Below are positions 51,033-60,677 of a stretch of 64,000 nucleotides of DNA, one piece after another. The translations under genes and the position numbers were made by a program. Source of the stretch: Lysobacter sp. MMG2. GTDB taxonomy: Bacteria; Pseudomonadota; Gammaproteobacteria; Xanthomonadales; Xanthomonadaceae. The notes under the pieces were generated by a model. The model was given only the letters and a program-made list of their open reading frames with translations. It was not told the DNA's origin and made no database searches. Where the stretch lies: positions 1,426,001-1,490,000 of the forward strand of contig NZ_JAERQY020000001.1 of assembly GCF_016735495.2 (NCBI RefSeq), written 5' to 3'. Each line of letters begins with the position of its first letter. Position 1 is the stretch's first letter.

Positions 51033-51079
51033 AAATAAAACGGGCCACGCGATCCGGAGGGAGTGCGATCGCGCGGCCC
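51033..51079 (-). terminator. intrinsic terminator of the GH67-to-uxuB operon
   Basis: Reading leftwards: GGGCCGCGCGATC, loop about 12 bases, GATCGCGTGGCCC, then GTTTTATTT. Long stem and U-rich tail, 20 bases after the uxuB stop. Confidence 0.88.
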
Positions 51080-51098
51080 CAAAACCTGCGCTGGTGCC

Positions 51099-52556
51099 CT
51101 ATGCGTCCGCCAGCGCCCTCGCGACCGCGTCGGGCGAACCGTCACCGAGCGCCGCGTACGCCGCGCACAACCCCTCGACGAACCGCGCGTCCTCCGACAG
51201 CGACGCGAACACCGCATCCAGTTGCAGGAACGCCGCAACGTCATGCACCGCATCGCCGTTGGTGGCGAGGCCGACCGCCGACAGCGCCTCGTTCATCGGA
51301 TCCACCAGCGCCACGCCCGCGTTCGCCTGGCGACGCACGAAGCGCAACCAGCCCGCCACCGGCAGGCACAGGCGGTCGATCGGACGCCCCGCCTCCAGCG
51401 CGTCGGCGATCGTGCCCAGCAACCGCACCGGGATCTTCTGTGAGCCGTCCCAGGCGATCTGCGCCAACTTGTGCTGGATCGCCGGATTGCGGAAGCGCGC
51501 CAGAATGTCGCCCGCATAACGCTGCGCGTCGAAGCCGCGCGGCGCGGCGACGTTCGGTGCGATCGCCTCGCGCATCAGCCGCTCGACGAAACCGGCCAGC
51601 ACCGGCGTGGCCATCGCCTGCGCGACGGTCTCGATGCCCATCAGCGAACCCAGGTACGCCAGCGCCGAATGCGGTGCGTTGAGCAGCCGCAGCTTGGCCT
51701 TGTCGTAGCCGGCGATCTCGTTGCTCATCGTCACGCCCGCGCGCTCCAGCGGCGGGCGGCCGTTGCAGAACGCGTCCTCGACCACCCACTGCGTGTAGGC
51801 CTCGCGCTGCACGGGCCAGGCATCGGTGCAGCCCAGTTCCGCCGCGACGCGCGCGCGCACCGGCTCGTCAGTGGCCGGCGTGATGCTGTCCACCATCGAA
51901 CGCGGGAAAGCGCCGTTCTCCGCGATCCAGCATGCGAGGTCGCGGTCCAGTCGCTGCGCGAAGGCCACCACCGCGCGACGCAGCTTGCCGCCGTTGTCGG
52001 GCAGGTTGTCGCAGCTGAGCACGGTGTACGGCGGCAGTCGCTGCGCCTTGCGACGACGCAGGCCTTCGACGAGGTAGCCGATCGCACTGACCGGCGTGTC
52101 GGGGTAGATCAGGTCGTGCGCGATGTCCGGGTGGCCGAAGTCGAGTTCGTTGCCCGAGAGGCAGTAACCCTTCTCGGTGATCGTCAGCGTCACCAGGCGC
52201 ACGCCGGGGTCGGCGAGTCGATCGAGCACGAGCGCCCCCTGCTCGCGTGCGGCCAGCACTTCGCGCAGCGCGCCGATCACGCGCAGGCGCGGCTGTTCGC
52301 CCAGCAGCGCGAGCGTGTACAGGCCGTCCTGCGGCGCCAGCGCGTCGCGCACGTCGCGGCTGTTGAGCGAGACACCGCAGATGGCCCAGTGCGGGTCGTG
52401 CGCGAGCATGTCGTCCACGTACACCGCCTGGTGCGCGCGATGGAATGCGCCGACGCCGAGGTGGACGATGCCGATGGTGGCGGCGGCGCGGTCGTAGGCG
52501 GGACGCTGGATGGCGTGCGGAAGGTGCTCGAGAGTGGTGTTGCTGAGGCGTTGCAT
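51099..52556 (-). CDS. uxuB: D-mannonate oxidoreductase (fructuronate reductase)
   Basis: A 485-residue cytoplasmic enzyme of the mannitol dehydrogenase family reducing fructuronate to mannonate with NADH. TIGIVHLGVGAFHRAHQAVYVDD is the nucleotide-binding start; VTLTITEKGYCLSGNELDF, SCDNLPDNGGKLR, PRSMVDSITPATD and KLRLLNAPHSALAYLG (catalytic Lys/His region) are family marks. Start MQRLSNTTLEHLPHAIQRPAYD at 52556 fits the family; the frame stays open through a (GTTGCT)4 tract and a paired repeat upstream, with a possible ATG at 52649. Ribosome site weak. Confidence 0.93.
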   Translation of the reverse strand: MQRLSNTTLEHLPHAIQRPAYDRAAATIGIVHLGVGAFHRAHQAVYVDDMLAHDPHWAICGVSLNSRDVRDALAPQDGLYTLALLGEQPRLRVIGALREVLAAREQGALVLDRLADPGVRLVTLTITEKGYCLSGNELDFGHPDIAHDLIYPDTPVSAIGYLVEGLRRRKAQRLPPYTVLSCDNLPDNGGKLRRAVVAFAQRLDRDLACWIAENGAFPRSMVDSITPATDEPVRARVAAELGCTDAWPVQREAYTQWVVEDAFCNGRPPLERAGVTMSNEIAGYDKAKLRLLNAPHSALAYLGSLMGIETVAQAMATPVLAGFVERLMREAIAPNVAAPRGFDAQRYAGDILARFRNPAIQHKLAQIAWDGSQKIPVRLLGTIADALEAGRPIDRLCLPVAGWLRFVRRQANAGVALVDPMNEALSAVGLATNGDAVHDVAAFLQLDAVFASLSEDARFVEGLCAAYAALGDGSPDAVARALADA

Positions 52557-52604
52557 CGGGAATTCGGTCTTCGTCGTTTCGGGTGGTTCGGGTGCGTTGG
52601 TGGT

Positions 52605-52628
52605 GTTGCTGTTGCTGTTGCTGTTGCT
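52605..52628. repeat. (GTTGCT)4 hexanucleotide tract
   Basis: Four tandem GTTGCT units (followed by GCTGTT) in the uxuB leader. On the uxuB strand, if translated from 52649, it would encode alternating Ser-Asn. Confidence 0.85.
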
Positions 52629-52644
52629 GCTGTTCTTTTCTGTC

Positions 52645-52722
52645 GTCATTCCCGCGAAAGCGGGAATCCAGTGACCTCCCTCGACCGCCAAGGCGCTGGA
52701 TCCCCGCTTTCGCGGGGATGAC
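52645..52722. repeat. paired palindromic repeat before uxuB
   Basis: Left arm GTCATTCCCGCGAAAGCGGG, right arm CCCCGCTTTCGCGGGGATGAC, between GH3 and uxuB. The open frame through it translates as GHWIPAFAGMT, the usual false peptide from this element. Confidence 0.92.
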
Positions 52723-52763
52723 GGACTGTCAGACGGGGCCCGAGAGCCCCGCCCGCGCAGGTC

Positions 52764-55583
52764 TTACTTCGTTACCGTCAACGTCTTCCTCGCACGGATA
52801 TCCGCGCTGGAAGCGCCCACCTGCACCTCATACGCCCCCGGATCGACGGCGTACGCCTTGCGCGCCTCGTCCCAGGTGCGCAGGTCGTTGGCCGGCGTGA
52901 TCGTGAAGCTCACCTCACGCGATTCGCCCGGTTGCAGGTGCACGCGCTGGAAGCCGCGCAGCTCCTTGCCCGCGCGCTCGCGCTGCGGCTTGAGCGGATG
53001 CAGGTACAGCTGCACCACCTCGTCGCCGGCGCGCGTGCCGGTGTTCTTCACGTTGAATGACACCTTCACCGGCTGCGTCGCATCCGCGCGTGCGCGATCC
53101 AGGCGCAGGCCGTCGTAGGCGAACGTCGTGTACGACAGGCCATGCCCGAACGGATACAGCGGCTCGCCCTCGAAATAGCGGTACGTGCGGCCGCGCATCG
53201 CGTAGTCGTCGAACGCGGGCAGCTTCTCGTCGCCCTTGTAGAACGTCACCGGCAGGCGCCCGGCGGGGTTGGCATCGCCGAACAGCACATCGGCCACGGC
53301 GTCGCCGCCGCGCTGTCCCGGATACCAGGCCACCACAATCGCCGGCAGGTTCTGCTTGGCCCAGTCCACCGCGATCGCCGAACCCGTGGTCAGCACCAGC
53401 ACCACCGGCTTGCCCGTGGCGTGCAGCGCTTCAAGCAGCTTGCGCTGCGTTTCGGGCAGGCGGATGTCGGTGCGGTCGCCGCCGGCGAAGCCGGGGTAGT
53501 TCACCGTCATCTCTTCGCCTTCGACGTCGCCGGTGAGGCCGCCGACGAAGATCACCACGTCGGAGTCGCGCGCGGCCTGCACGGCTTCCTCGAACGGCGG
53601 CTTCGCGCCGGGCATGCGCCACGCCAGGCGCACGCCGGCGTCGCGTTCGCGCTCGTAATACTCCAGGCGGATGTCGTAGGCGCGACCGCCTTGCAGTTCG
53701 ACCGTCGCGTGTTCGGCGTGCAGGCGGTCGGTGTTCTCCCAGTGGTCGATTATCCGCTTGCCGTCCAGGTACAGGCGGAAGCCGTCGTTGCCGGACGCTT
53801 CGATCGTGTAGCTGCCGCTCACCGGCGGCAGCAGCTGGCCGGTCCAGCGGATGCTGAAGTCGTCCGCCGGCACGTCCTGCCCGCCCTGCGCTTCGCCGCG
53901 CGCCATCAGGTTGTCGGTGGGCGAACCGCGGTCCCAGCGGTAACCGATCTGCGAATCCACGCGCACCAGCACCGGCTTGCCGGTGAGATCGCGGTTGCGG
54001 AAGTACTCGCCGCGCAGGCCGCGTTCGGTCGAGCCCGCCGAGGGGCGCAGGTACTGCGGTTCGATCAGCGGCGTCGCGGCGGGATCGTCGCGGCCTTCCA
54101 CCAGGTCGACGCCGCGCGCGTGCACCACCTGCGCATTCGGCGCCGCCTCGCGGATGCCTTGCAGGATCGTCACCGGCGCGGCCGGCGTGCCGTAGTAATT
54201 GCCCAGCAGCGCCATCGTGTCGTCGGCGGTGGGGCCGACGACGGCGATGCGCCTGATGTCGCGCGACAGCGGAAGGATGCCGTCGTTCTTCAGCAGGACG
54301 ATCGACTCCTGCGCGACCTTGCGCGAGAGCGCATCGTGCGCCGGCGACTGGTTCACCGAGTACGGAATGCCCGCCCAGCGCACCTGCGACGGCGGATCGA
54401 ACATGCCCAGGCGCATGCGCGCGGTGAACAGCTGCGTGAGCGCGGCATCGATCTCCGCTTCCGGGATCAGGCCCTTGCGCACCGCGACCGGCAGCGAGGG
54501 CATGTACGTGTCGCCGCAATCCAGCTGCGTGCCGTTCTTCACCGCGAGTGCGGCGGCTTCCTCGGGCGTGGCGACGATCTTGTGGTGCTTCCAGATGTCC
54601 ACGATCGCCCAGCAGTCGGACACGACGTAGCCCTTGAAGCCCCATTCCTCGCGCAGCACGTCGCGCAGCAGGAACTTGCTGGCACTGGCCGATTCGCCGT
54701 ACACGCGGTTGTAGGCGCCCATCACCGCATCGACATCGCCCTCCTTCACCAGTGCTTCGAACGCGGGCAGGTAGGTCTCGCGCAGGTCGCGCTGCGTGGG
54801 CTTGGCGTCGAAGGTGTGGCGGTCGGCCTCCGGGCCGCTGTGCACGGCGAAGTGCTTGGCGGTGGCGTCGAGCTTGCGGTACTTCGGATCATCGCCCTGC
54901 AACCCCTTCACGAAGGCCACGCCCATGCGAGACGTCAGGTACGGGTCTTCGCCGTAGGTTTCCTGCCCGCGGCCCCAGCGCGGGTCGCGGAAGATGTTGA
55001 TGTTCGGCGACCAGAACGTGAGGCCCTGGTAGCGGCCGCGCTGATCGTGGCGGGCGAACTCGTGGTGCTTGGCGCGCGCTTCGTCGCTGATGACATCGGC
55101 GGTCTTCGCCATCAGCGGCACGTCGAACGTCGCCGCCATGCCGATGGCCTGCGGGAATACCGTGGCACCGCCCGCGCGTGCGACGCCGTGCAGCGCTTCG
55201 TTCCACCAGTCGTAGGCGGGCACGCCCAGGCGCTCGATGGCCGGCGCGGCGTTCTGCATCTGCGCAGCCTTCTCTTCCAGCGTCATCTGCGAGACGAGGC
55301 TGGCGGCGCGTTGCTCGAAACTTTGGCTGGTGTCGAGCCAGGGGCGCTTGGCGGGGTCGGCCGCGTGCGCGCAGAAGGTCTGCACGCACAGCACCAGCAG
55401 TGCCGTCGTGAGCAGCCCGCGCTTGCGCGATATTGCGCGCGCCCTGCCCTCACCGTCATCCCCGCGAAAGCGGGGATCCAGCGTCGTGGAAGCACCGTGC
55501 GAGCCGGAAGGCGCTGGGTTCCCGCTTTCGCGGGAACGACGGAGTCGGGCTGCCGAGCCAAACGTAACGTTCGCGAACTCCAT
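52764..55583 (-). CDS. GH3 beta-glucosidase/beta-xylosidase with PA14 domain
   Basis: A 939-residue exported enzyme cleaving terminal beta-linked sugars. GH3 N-domain with catalytic Asp323 in GYVVSDCWAI, C-domain, a PA14 insert (RGLRGEYFRNRDLTG to LEYYERERDAGVRLAW) and a fibronectin-like end. ATG 55583 has AGGAG 8 bases before it and lies 12 bases after the GH43 stop. Residues about 15-43 are encoded by a paired palindromic repeat, and the signal core (KRGLLTTALLVLCVQTF, about 55-70) comes only after it. No ATG, GTG or TTG exists between repeat and core, so the unusual N-terminus seems real. Confidence 0.88.
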   Translation of the reverse strand: MEFANVTFGSAARLRRSRESGNPAPSGSHGASTTLDPRFRGDDGEGRARAISRKRGLLTTALLVLCVQTFCAHAADPAKRPWLDTSQSFEQRAASLVSQMTLEEKAAQMQNAAPAIERLGVPAYDWWNEALHGVARAGGATVFPQAIGMAATFDVPLMAKTADVISDEARAKHHEFARHDQRGRYQGLTFWSPNINIFRDPRWGRGQETYGEDPYLTSRMGVAFVKGLQGDDPKYRKLDATAKHFAVHSGPEADRHTFDAKPTQRDLRETYLPAFEALVKEGDVDAVMGAYNRVYGESASASKFLLRDVLREEWGFKGYVVSDCWAIVDIWKHHKIVATPEEAAALAVKNGTQLDCGDTYMPSLPVAVRKGLIPEAEIDAALTQLFTARMRLGMFDPPSQVRWAGIPYSVNQSPAHDALSRKVAQESIVLLKNDGILPLSRDIRRIAVVGPTADDTMALLGNYYGTPAAPVTILQGIREAAPNAQVVHARGVDLVEGRDDPAATPLIEPQYLRPSAGSTERGLRGEYFRNRDLTGKPVLVRVDSQIGYRWDRGSPTDNLMARGEAQGGQDVPADDFSIRWTGQLLPPVSGSYTIEASGNDGFRLYLDGKRIIDHWENTDRLHAEHATVELQGGRAYDIRLEYYERERDAGVRLAWRMPGAKPPFEEAVQAARDSDVVIFVGGLTGDVEGEEMTVNYPGFAGGDRTDIRLPETQRKLLEALHATGKPVVLVLTTGSAIAVDWAKQNLPAIVVAWYPGQRGGDAVADVLFGDANPAGRLPVTFYKGDEKLPAFDDYAMRGRTYRYFEGEPLYPFGHGLSYTTFAYDGLRLDRARADATQPVKVSFNVKNTGTRAGDEVVQLYLHPLKPQRERAGKELRGFQRVHLQPGESREVSFTITPANDLRTWDEARKAYAVDPGAYEVQVGASSADIRARKTLTVTK
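55455..55540. repeat. paired palindromic repeat inside the GH3 N-terminus
   Basis: Left arm GTCATCCCCGCGAAAGCGGGG, right arm CCCGCTTTCGCGGGAACGAC. On the GH3 strand it is read in frame as SRESGNPAP...LDPRFRGDD. Confidence 0.93.
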
Positions 55584-55591
55584 TGCGATCA

Positions 55592-55596
55592 CTCCT
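55592..55596 (-). promoter_or_regulatory. ribosome site deciding the GH3 start
   Basis: AGGAG on the minus strand, 8 bases before ATG 55583 and overlapping the GH43 stop codon. It shows that translation starts upstream of the repeat. Confidence 0.75.
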
Positions 55597-57413
55597 CACT
55601 GTTCCTGCGTGATACGTGCATACGGCCCCACCGTCGCTCCGATGAAGCCACCCGCGACATCGGTGCTCAGCACCGTGCCGTCCACGTCCTGCTCCGACCA
55701 CTGCCAACCGCTGCCGATGTCGTAGGCGAAGGCGTACTGGCCGCCGTCGCCCTGGACCTTCAGCGTGATGTTCTTCGCCTTCGCCGGCAGCGTCGTCGTC
55801 GCCAGCGTCGTCGTCGCCTCGCCCTGTCGCTTGCGCAGCGTCAGTTGCACGCCGTCGCGCGTGCGCTGGACCGTGTACGCGAACCAGTGCTTCTCGTTCT
55901 GGAAGGCGGCCATTCCGGCCTCGGTGCCGCCGGCCGCTGGAATCGCCAGCGCGGTGCTCGCCTCGAACGCGACGTGCTGCTGTCGACGCGCGAGGAACGA
56001 AGGATTGCGCAACGTGTCCAGGCCCTCGGCCAGCGGCTGGATCGACAGTTTCCCGGCGTGCGAGCGCAGATCCGCCCATGCCTGCTTCGGCACGCGTGCG
56101 AACAGCCATGCGGTGTCGAGCGTGGGTTTGTCGAACTCATCGCGCCAGGTGAAGTTGCCGCTCAGCGGCGCCTGCGTGGCGTCGCGCTGCATGAACGAGG
56201 GACCGTCGACGACCTGCGGAATGCGCGTGCCGTGCGCCAGAATCGTCGGCCAGCCGTCCTTCCACGTCACCGGCAGCAGGTAGGTTTCGCGGCCGGTGTT
56301 GTAGTGCGTGACGCCGTAATTGCGGCTGCCGAGGAACACGGCCCACCAGGTGCCATCGGTGGCTTCGACGATGTCGGCATGACCCGCGTTGGTGATCGGA
56401 TCCGGACGGTCGTCAGGGAGATCGCGCTGCGTGAGGATCGGGTTGTGTTCGTACGGCGTGTACGGCCCCCAGATCGAGCGGCTGCGCGCGACCACCTGCG
56501 AATGCTGCGGCCCGGTGCCGTCCTCGGCGCAGACGAGGTAGTACCAGCCGTCGCGTTTGTGCAGGTGCGGGCCTTCGATCCAGATCGGCTTTTCCGACAG
56601 GTCCATGCCGCCGTTGATGAGCACCTTGCGCGGGCCGATGGGTTGGAGCGTGTCGGGCGCCAGTTCCGTCATCCAGATCGCGCGGTGGCCTTCGTACAGC
56701 GGCTTGCCTTCGGGCGCGTCGTTGTTGATCAGGTAGATCTTGCCGTCATCGAAGAACAGCGCCGGGTCGATGCCGTCGATGCTCTTCAGCCAGATCGGGT
56801 CCGACCACGGGCCAGCGGGGTTCTTCGCGGTGGCGATGAAGTTGCCGCCCGCGTCCACCGACGTGTTCAACACGTAGAACGTGCCGTCGTGGTACTCGAT
56901 GGTCGGTGCGAACACGCCGCGCGACATGCCCAGACCATCGAAGTCGAGCTGCGACGGCCGGTCGATGACGTTGCCGACCTGCGTCCAGTGCACCAGATCC
57001 CGGCTTTCGAACACCGGAATGCCGGGGTAGTAGGTGAACGTCGAGTTGACCAGGTAGTAGCGATCGCCCGCGCGCGTGATGCTGGGATCGGGATAGAAGC
57101 CGGTGAGGATCGGGTTGCGGTACTGACCCGGTTTCAGCGGTTGCTCGAGCGTCGCGTCGTGGCCCTTGTACTCGAACCAGTCGAAGAGGACGGGTTCGGC
57201 GGCGTGGGCCGATGTCATGCCCACGGCGCCGAGCAGCAGCGCCGCGATCCATGCCGACGCGCGCGCCGCCTTCCTGCTGTCGTTCCCGCGAAGGCGGGAA
57301 CCCAACTGTCCGCTCCGATTCCGGCTGACGGAATGCGTGATGCCGTCAGCGTTGGATCCCCGCCTGCGCGGGGATGACAGCTGCTGGAGAAGACCGCGTC
57401 CTGGTCGCATCAT
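55596..57413 (-). CDS. GH43 xylan beta-1,4-xylosidase, exported
   Basis: A 605-residue enzyme. GH43 propeller with base Asp109 in TGFYPDPSITR, Asp in IDGIDPALFFDDGK and acid Glu in PIWIEGPHLHKRDG, then a C-terminal beta-sandwich (about 420-605: FTWRDEFDKPTLDTAW) of the XynB type. ATG 57413 (or 57410) is 4 bases from the manD stop. Residues about 13-45 come from a paired palindromic repeat; the signal core ASAWIAALLLGAVGMTSAHA follows with no canonical in-frame start between. So, like GH3, the N-terminus is extended by repeat sequence. Confidence 0.88.
   Translation of the reverse strand: MMRPGRGLLQQLSSPRRRGSNADGITHSVSRNRSGQLGSRLRGNDSRKAARASAWIAALLLGAVGMTSAHAAEPVLFDWFEYKGHDATLEQPLKPGQYRNPILTGFYPDPSITRAGDRYYLVNSTFTYYPGIPVFESRDLVHWTQVGNVIDRPSQLDFDGLGMSRGVFAPTIEYHDGTFYVLNTSVDAGGNFIATAKNPAGPWSDPIWLKSIDGIDPALFFDDGKIYLINNDAPEGKPLYEGHRAIWMTELAPDTLQPIGPRKVLINGGMDLSEKPIWIEGPHLHKRDGWYYLVCAEDGTGPQHSQVVARSRSIWGPYTPYEHNPILTQRDLPDDRPDPITNAGHADIVEATDGTWWAVFLGSRNYGVTHYNTGRETYLLPVTWKDGWPTILAHGTRIPQVVDGPSFMQRDATQAPLSGNFTWRDEFDKPTLDTAWLFARVPKQAWADLRSHAGKLSIQPLAEGLDTLRNPSFLARRQQHVAFEASTALAIPAAGGTEAGMAAFQNEKHWFAYTVQRTRDGVQLTLRKRQGEATTTLATTTLPAKAKNITLKVQGDGGQYAFAYDIGSGWQWSEQDVDGTVLSTDVAGGFIGATVGPYARITQEQ
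57279..57378. repeat. paired palindromic repeat inside the GH43 N-terminus
   Basis: Left arm GTCGTTCCCGCGAAGGCGGG, right arm CCCCGCCTGCGCGGGGATGAC, 100 bases in all. Its middle (CCAACTGTCCG...) resembles the copy at 62850, so these two are a subtype. Confidence 0.92.
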
Positions 57414-57417
57414 CGCA

Positions 57418-58671
57418 TCACCAATCCCACATCGCGCCGTCTTCCAGCCGCGCGATCGGCAGCTGCTTGGGCGCGTATGGATACTTCGCGGCGAGCTTCT
57501 CGTCGATGTCCACGCCATGACCCGGCGTATCGCCGACATGCAGGCGGCCATCGCGGAACGTGTAATCGTGCGGAAAGACATCGTTGGTCTCCTGCGAGTG
57601 GAACATCCATTCCTGGATGCCGAAGTTCGGTACCCACGTATCGAAGTGCAGCGCCGCGCCCATGCACACCGGCGACAGGTCGGTGGCGCCGTGGAAGCCG
57701 GTGCGCACCGCGTGCAGCGCGGCGAAGTCGGCGATGCGGCGCACGTGCGTGATGCCGCCGCCGTGCACGATGGTCGTGCGGATGTAGTCGATGAGCTGGT
57801 TCTCGATCAGGTGCTTGCAGTCCCAGATCGAATTGAACACCTCGCCCACCGCCAGCGGCGTGACCGAGTGCTTGCGGATCAGTTCGAAGCCCTTCTGGTT
57901 TTCGGCCGGCGTGGCGTCTTCCAGCCAGAACAGGCGGAAGGGTTCCAGATCGCGTGCAAGGCGTGCGGCTTCGATCGGCGTGAGGCGGTGGTGCACGTCG
58001 TGCAGCAGCTCGACGTCGTCACCGTGGTCGGCGCGCAGGCGTTCGAACAGCTTCGGCGCGACGTTGAGGTACTTTGGCGTGTTCCACACGGTTTCGGCCG
58101 GCAGCTCGCTTTCGGCCGGCTCATACGGCTTGCCGCCGGTGGAGATGCCGTAGGCCTTCTTCACGCCCGGCACGCCGCACTGCGCGCGCACGGCGAGGAA
58201 GCCCTTCTCTATGTACTTGCCGACTTCGTCGCTGGCCTCTTCGATGTCGCGACCGTTGGCGTGACCGTACACCAGCGCGCCTTCGCGCGAGCGGCCGCCG
58301 AGCAGCTGGTACAGCGGCAGTCCCGACATCTTGCCCAGGATGTCCCACAGCGCGACGTCGACGGCCGCGATCGCGGTCATCGTCACCGGGCCGCGGCGCC
58401 AGTACGCGCCGCGATGGAAGAACTGCCAGATGTCCTCGATGCGGCCCGCATCGCGGCCGATCAGGTTCGGCACGAGGTGGTCCTGCAAATACGAGGCGAC
58501 GGCGAGTTCGCGGCCGTTGAGCGTGGCATCGCCCAGGCCGGTGATGCCAGAACGCGTGGTGATCTTCAGCGTGACGAAGTTGCGGCCCGGGCAGGTGACG
58601 ATGACCTTTGCGTCGACGATCTCGCGATCGCGTGCGGAGCCGTGGCGGTTTTCGGTGGTGGCGGTATTCAT
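57418..58671 (-). CDS. manD: D-mannonate dehydratase, enolase superfamily
   Basis: A 417-residue enzyme dehydrating D-mannonate to 2-keto-3-deoxygluconate. The enolase-superfamily barrel shows [45 protein letters not shown] (the ManD loop), [23 protein letters not shown] and GEVFNSIWD (metal ligands Asp/Glu/Glu). It replaces the unrelated UxuA. Start at 58671 overlaps the esterase stop as ATGA. Completes UxaC-UxuB-ManD. Confidence 0.93.
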   Translation of the reverse strand: MNTATTENRHGSARDREIVDAKVIVTCPGRNFVTLKITTRSGITGLGDATLNGRELAVASYLQDHLVPNLIGRDAGRIEDIWQFFHRGAYWRRGPVTMTAIAAVDVALWDILGKMSGLPLYQLLGGRSREGALVYGHANGRDIEEASDEVGKYIEKGFLAVRAQCGVPGVKKAYGISTGGKPYEPAESELPAETVWNTPKYLNVAPKLFERLRADHGDDVELLHDVHHRLTPIEAARLARDLEPFRLFWLEDATPAENQKGFELIRKHSVTPLAVGEVFNSIWDCKHLIENQLIDYIRTTIVHGGGITHVRRIADFAALHAVRTGFHGATDLSPVCMGAALHFDTWVPNFGIQEWMFHSQETNDVFPHDYTFRDGRLHVGDTPGHGVDIDEKLAAKYPYAPKQLPIARLEDGAMWDW

Positions 58672-60674
58672 CGTGCGTGATCGTCGGTGGAGGCGGTGGG
58701 GATGGCGATTTCGAAAGGTCCGGCCGGCAGGTTGGCGCCGTCGAACAGCGTGCATACGGGGTTGTCGCCCCAGCAGTAGCGCACGCGCGTGGCCTGGTGC
58801 GCGTCGGGCGTGCGCAGCGTGACGGCGGTGCCGCGCACGCTGGCGCTGGCGAAACGGCAGGTGTCGGGCTGCGCGCCGCACAGCTCGAAACCCAGCGCGC
58901 CGTCGCCGCCGAACGCGGTCAGCGCACCGTCCACGTCGGCGAAGGTGACGACGACGCCGTCGTCCACGCGACGTGCCGCCTGCGGAATCGGGCCTGACGG
59001 TGCCAGCTTCTCGCCGTACACCACGTGACGCGCCGCGCGCGCGAGGCGGCGGCCGAGTTCCTGCTTGTTCGACGGATGGATGTCGTAGCGATCGCCGATG
59101 TCGATGGCGACGACGAGGCCGCTATGCGCATCGGCGTCGGCGACGTGTCGCTGCGATTCGCGCAGCTGCGCCCAGCCGCTCTCGGCCGGCGCACTCTTGG
59201 GCATGCCGTAACCGGCGAGCTGCACGATCAGGAACGGGGTCTGCGCGCCGAAGCGCGAACGCCAGTCCTCGCGCAGCACGCCCAGCAGGTCGCGATAACG
59301 CTGCGCCTCGAAGGTGTTGGACTCGCCCTGGTACCAGAGCATGCCGCGCAGGTTGTAGGGGCCCAGCGGCGCGATCATGCCGTTGTAGAGCGTGGACAGG
59401 CCGGCGGCGGTCTGCCATGGCGCGCGCGGCGGCGTGTCGCTGCCGTCGACCTTGCGGTACTTCCACGCGTTGGCGAGCGGTGCGGTGGTGCCGTCCTTGA
59501 AGCGCACCAGGTTCGCCGACGCCGGGCCGGACAGCCCGCCGTCGCGGTAGGTGTCGAGCACGTTGACGACGACGGTGTTCTCGCCTTCTTTAAGCAGGCC
59601 CGGCGGCAGCGCGTACTCGCGGCCGCTGCCGGCGCCGTAAGTGCTGCCGACGGCAACGCCGTTCACCCACGTCATGTCCACTTCATCGGCAGGCGCGAGT
59701 GCGAGCACCGCCTCCTGCTTCGCCTGCGCCGCGGTGAGCTTGACCGTGGTGCGGTACCAGACCATGCCGTCGAATGCGGCCAGCTCCGGCACGCCCCACT
59801 TCTCCCACGCGCCCAGCTCGCGCGGCGCGGTGCGCCAGTCCTTGCCCGGTGCGTAGGTCGCGCTCCACGGCTCGTCGCCGGGCTTCGCTCCGACGCGCGC
59901 GTTCCACCAGCGCGTCCACACGTCGCCCCAGCGACCGATCGCGCCGACCTCATCGGTGGCGTACTGCGCGAGCACGTCGAGCTCGTCGTTGTAGTAGCCG
60001 GTCTTGCGCAGCGCATCCCCGCTGGTCCACGCCTGGATGCGCGATCCGCCCCAGGCCGCGTTGATCAGGCCCATCGGCACATCGACGGTCTTCTGCAACT
60101 CGCGCGCGAAGTAGTAACAAGCGGCGGAGAAGTCGCGGATCGTGTCGGAGTTGGTGGCGGTCCACTTCACCGGCGTGGCGAAGGTGTCCTGCGGGGTGAC
60201 CGCGCCGTTCTGCGGCACGGTGAGCAGGCGGATGCGATCGCTCGATGCGCCGGCGATTTCCGCGCGTGCATCCAGCGTGCGCCACACCTGCAACTCCATG
60301 TTCGACTGGCCCGAGCACAGCCAGACATCACCGACGAGCACGTCACCAACTGTCTGCGTCGCGCCGCCCGCACTGGCCGTGAGGGTGTAGGGGCCGCCGG
60401 CTTTCATCGCCGGCAACGCGGCGCTCCATCGGCCATCGGCATCGGCGCGGCCGACGGCGCGATTGCCTGCGAAGACGACGCGCACCTGCTCGCCCGGTGC
60501 GGCGCGGCCGAAGATGCGGATCGGTTGGCCGCGCTGCAACACGGCGTGATCCTGGAACATCGTGTGCAGCAGCGGCGCGCTGTCGGCTGCGCTGGCGACG
60601 AATGCAGCGGCGGTCATCGCCACGCCGCACAGCGCCCGCGTCAGGCGTCCTTTGAACTTGGTGTGCATCTGCAT
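58668..60674 (-). CDS. SASA-type carbohydrate acetylesterase
   Basis: A 668-residue exported esterase of the sialate O-acetylesterase family, here probably removing acetyl groups from xylan. Signal [20 protein letters not shown]...ASAAD. Catalytic Ser124 in [20 protein letters not shown] and the Asp/His in [12 protein letters not shown] complete the triad. An inserted beta-sandwich (about 300-420) is usual for the family. Lies 3 bases after GH67 and overlaps manD. Confidence 0.9.
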   Translation of the reverse strand: MQMHTKFKGRLTRALCGVAMTAAAFVASAADSAPLLHTMFQDHAVLQRGQPIRIFGRAAPGEQVRVVFAGNRAVGRADADGRWSAALPAMKAGGPYTLTASAGGATQTVGDVLVGDVWLCSGQSNMELQVWRTLDARAEIAGASSDRIRLLTVPQNGAVTPQDTFATPVKWTATNSDTIRDFSAACYYFARELQKTVDVPMGLINAAWGGSRIQAWTSGDALRKTGYYNDELDVLAQYATDEVGAIGRWGDVWTRWWNARVGAKPGDEPWSATYAPGKDWRTAPRELGAWEKWGVPELAAFDGMVWYRTTVKLTAAQAKQEAVLALAPADEVDMTWVNGVAVGSTYGAGSGREYALPPGLLKEGENTVVVNVLDTYRDGGLSGPASANLVRFKDGTTAPLANAWKYRKVDGSDTPPRAPWQTAAGLSTLYNGMIAPLGPYNLRGMLWYQGESNTFEAQRYRDLLGVLREDWRSRFGAQTPFLIVQLAGYGMPKSAPAESGWAQLRESQRHVADADAHSGLVVAIDIGDRYDIHPSNKQELGRRLARAARHVVYGEKLAPSGPIPQAARRVDDGVVVTFADVDGALTAFGGDGALGFELCGAQPDTCRFASASVRGTAVTLRTPDAHQATRVRYCWGDNPVCTLFDGANLPAGPFEIAIPTASTDDHAR

Positions 60675-60677
60675 GGT

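Larger units (their letters stand above)
50650..51098. other. repeat-filled intergenic region
   Basis: About 450 bases between convergent ends of the SMP-30 gene and uxuB. It is filled by a 126-bp tandem duplication (50711-50962), a hairpin CTCCCTCCCCTGC/GCAGGGGGAGGAG (50971-50999), and the uxuB terminator (51033-51079). No gene is credible. Confidence 0.75.

Noticed and set aside
53142-57377. Open frame of 1411 codons on the plus strand across GH3 and GH43
   Set aside because: Antisense shadow of two well-recognised hydrolases; composition Arg/Val/His/Ala-rich and no motif.
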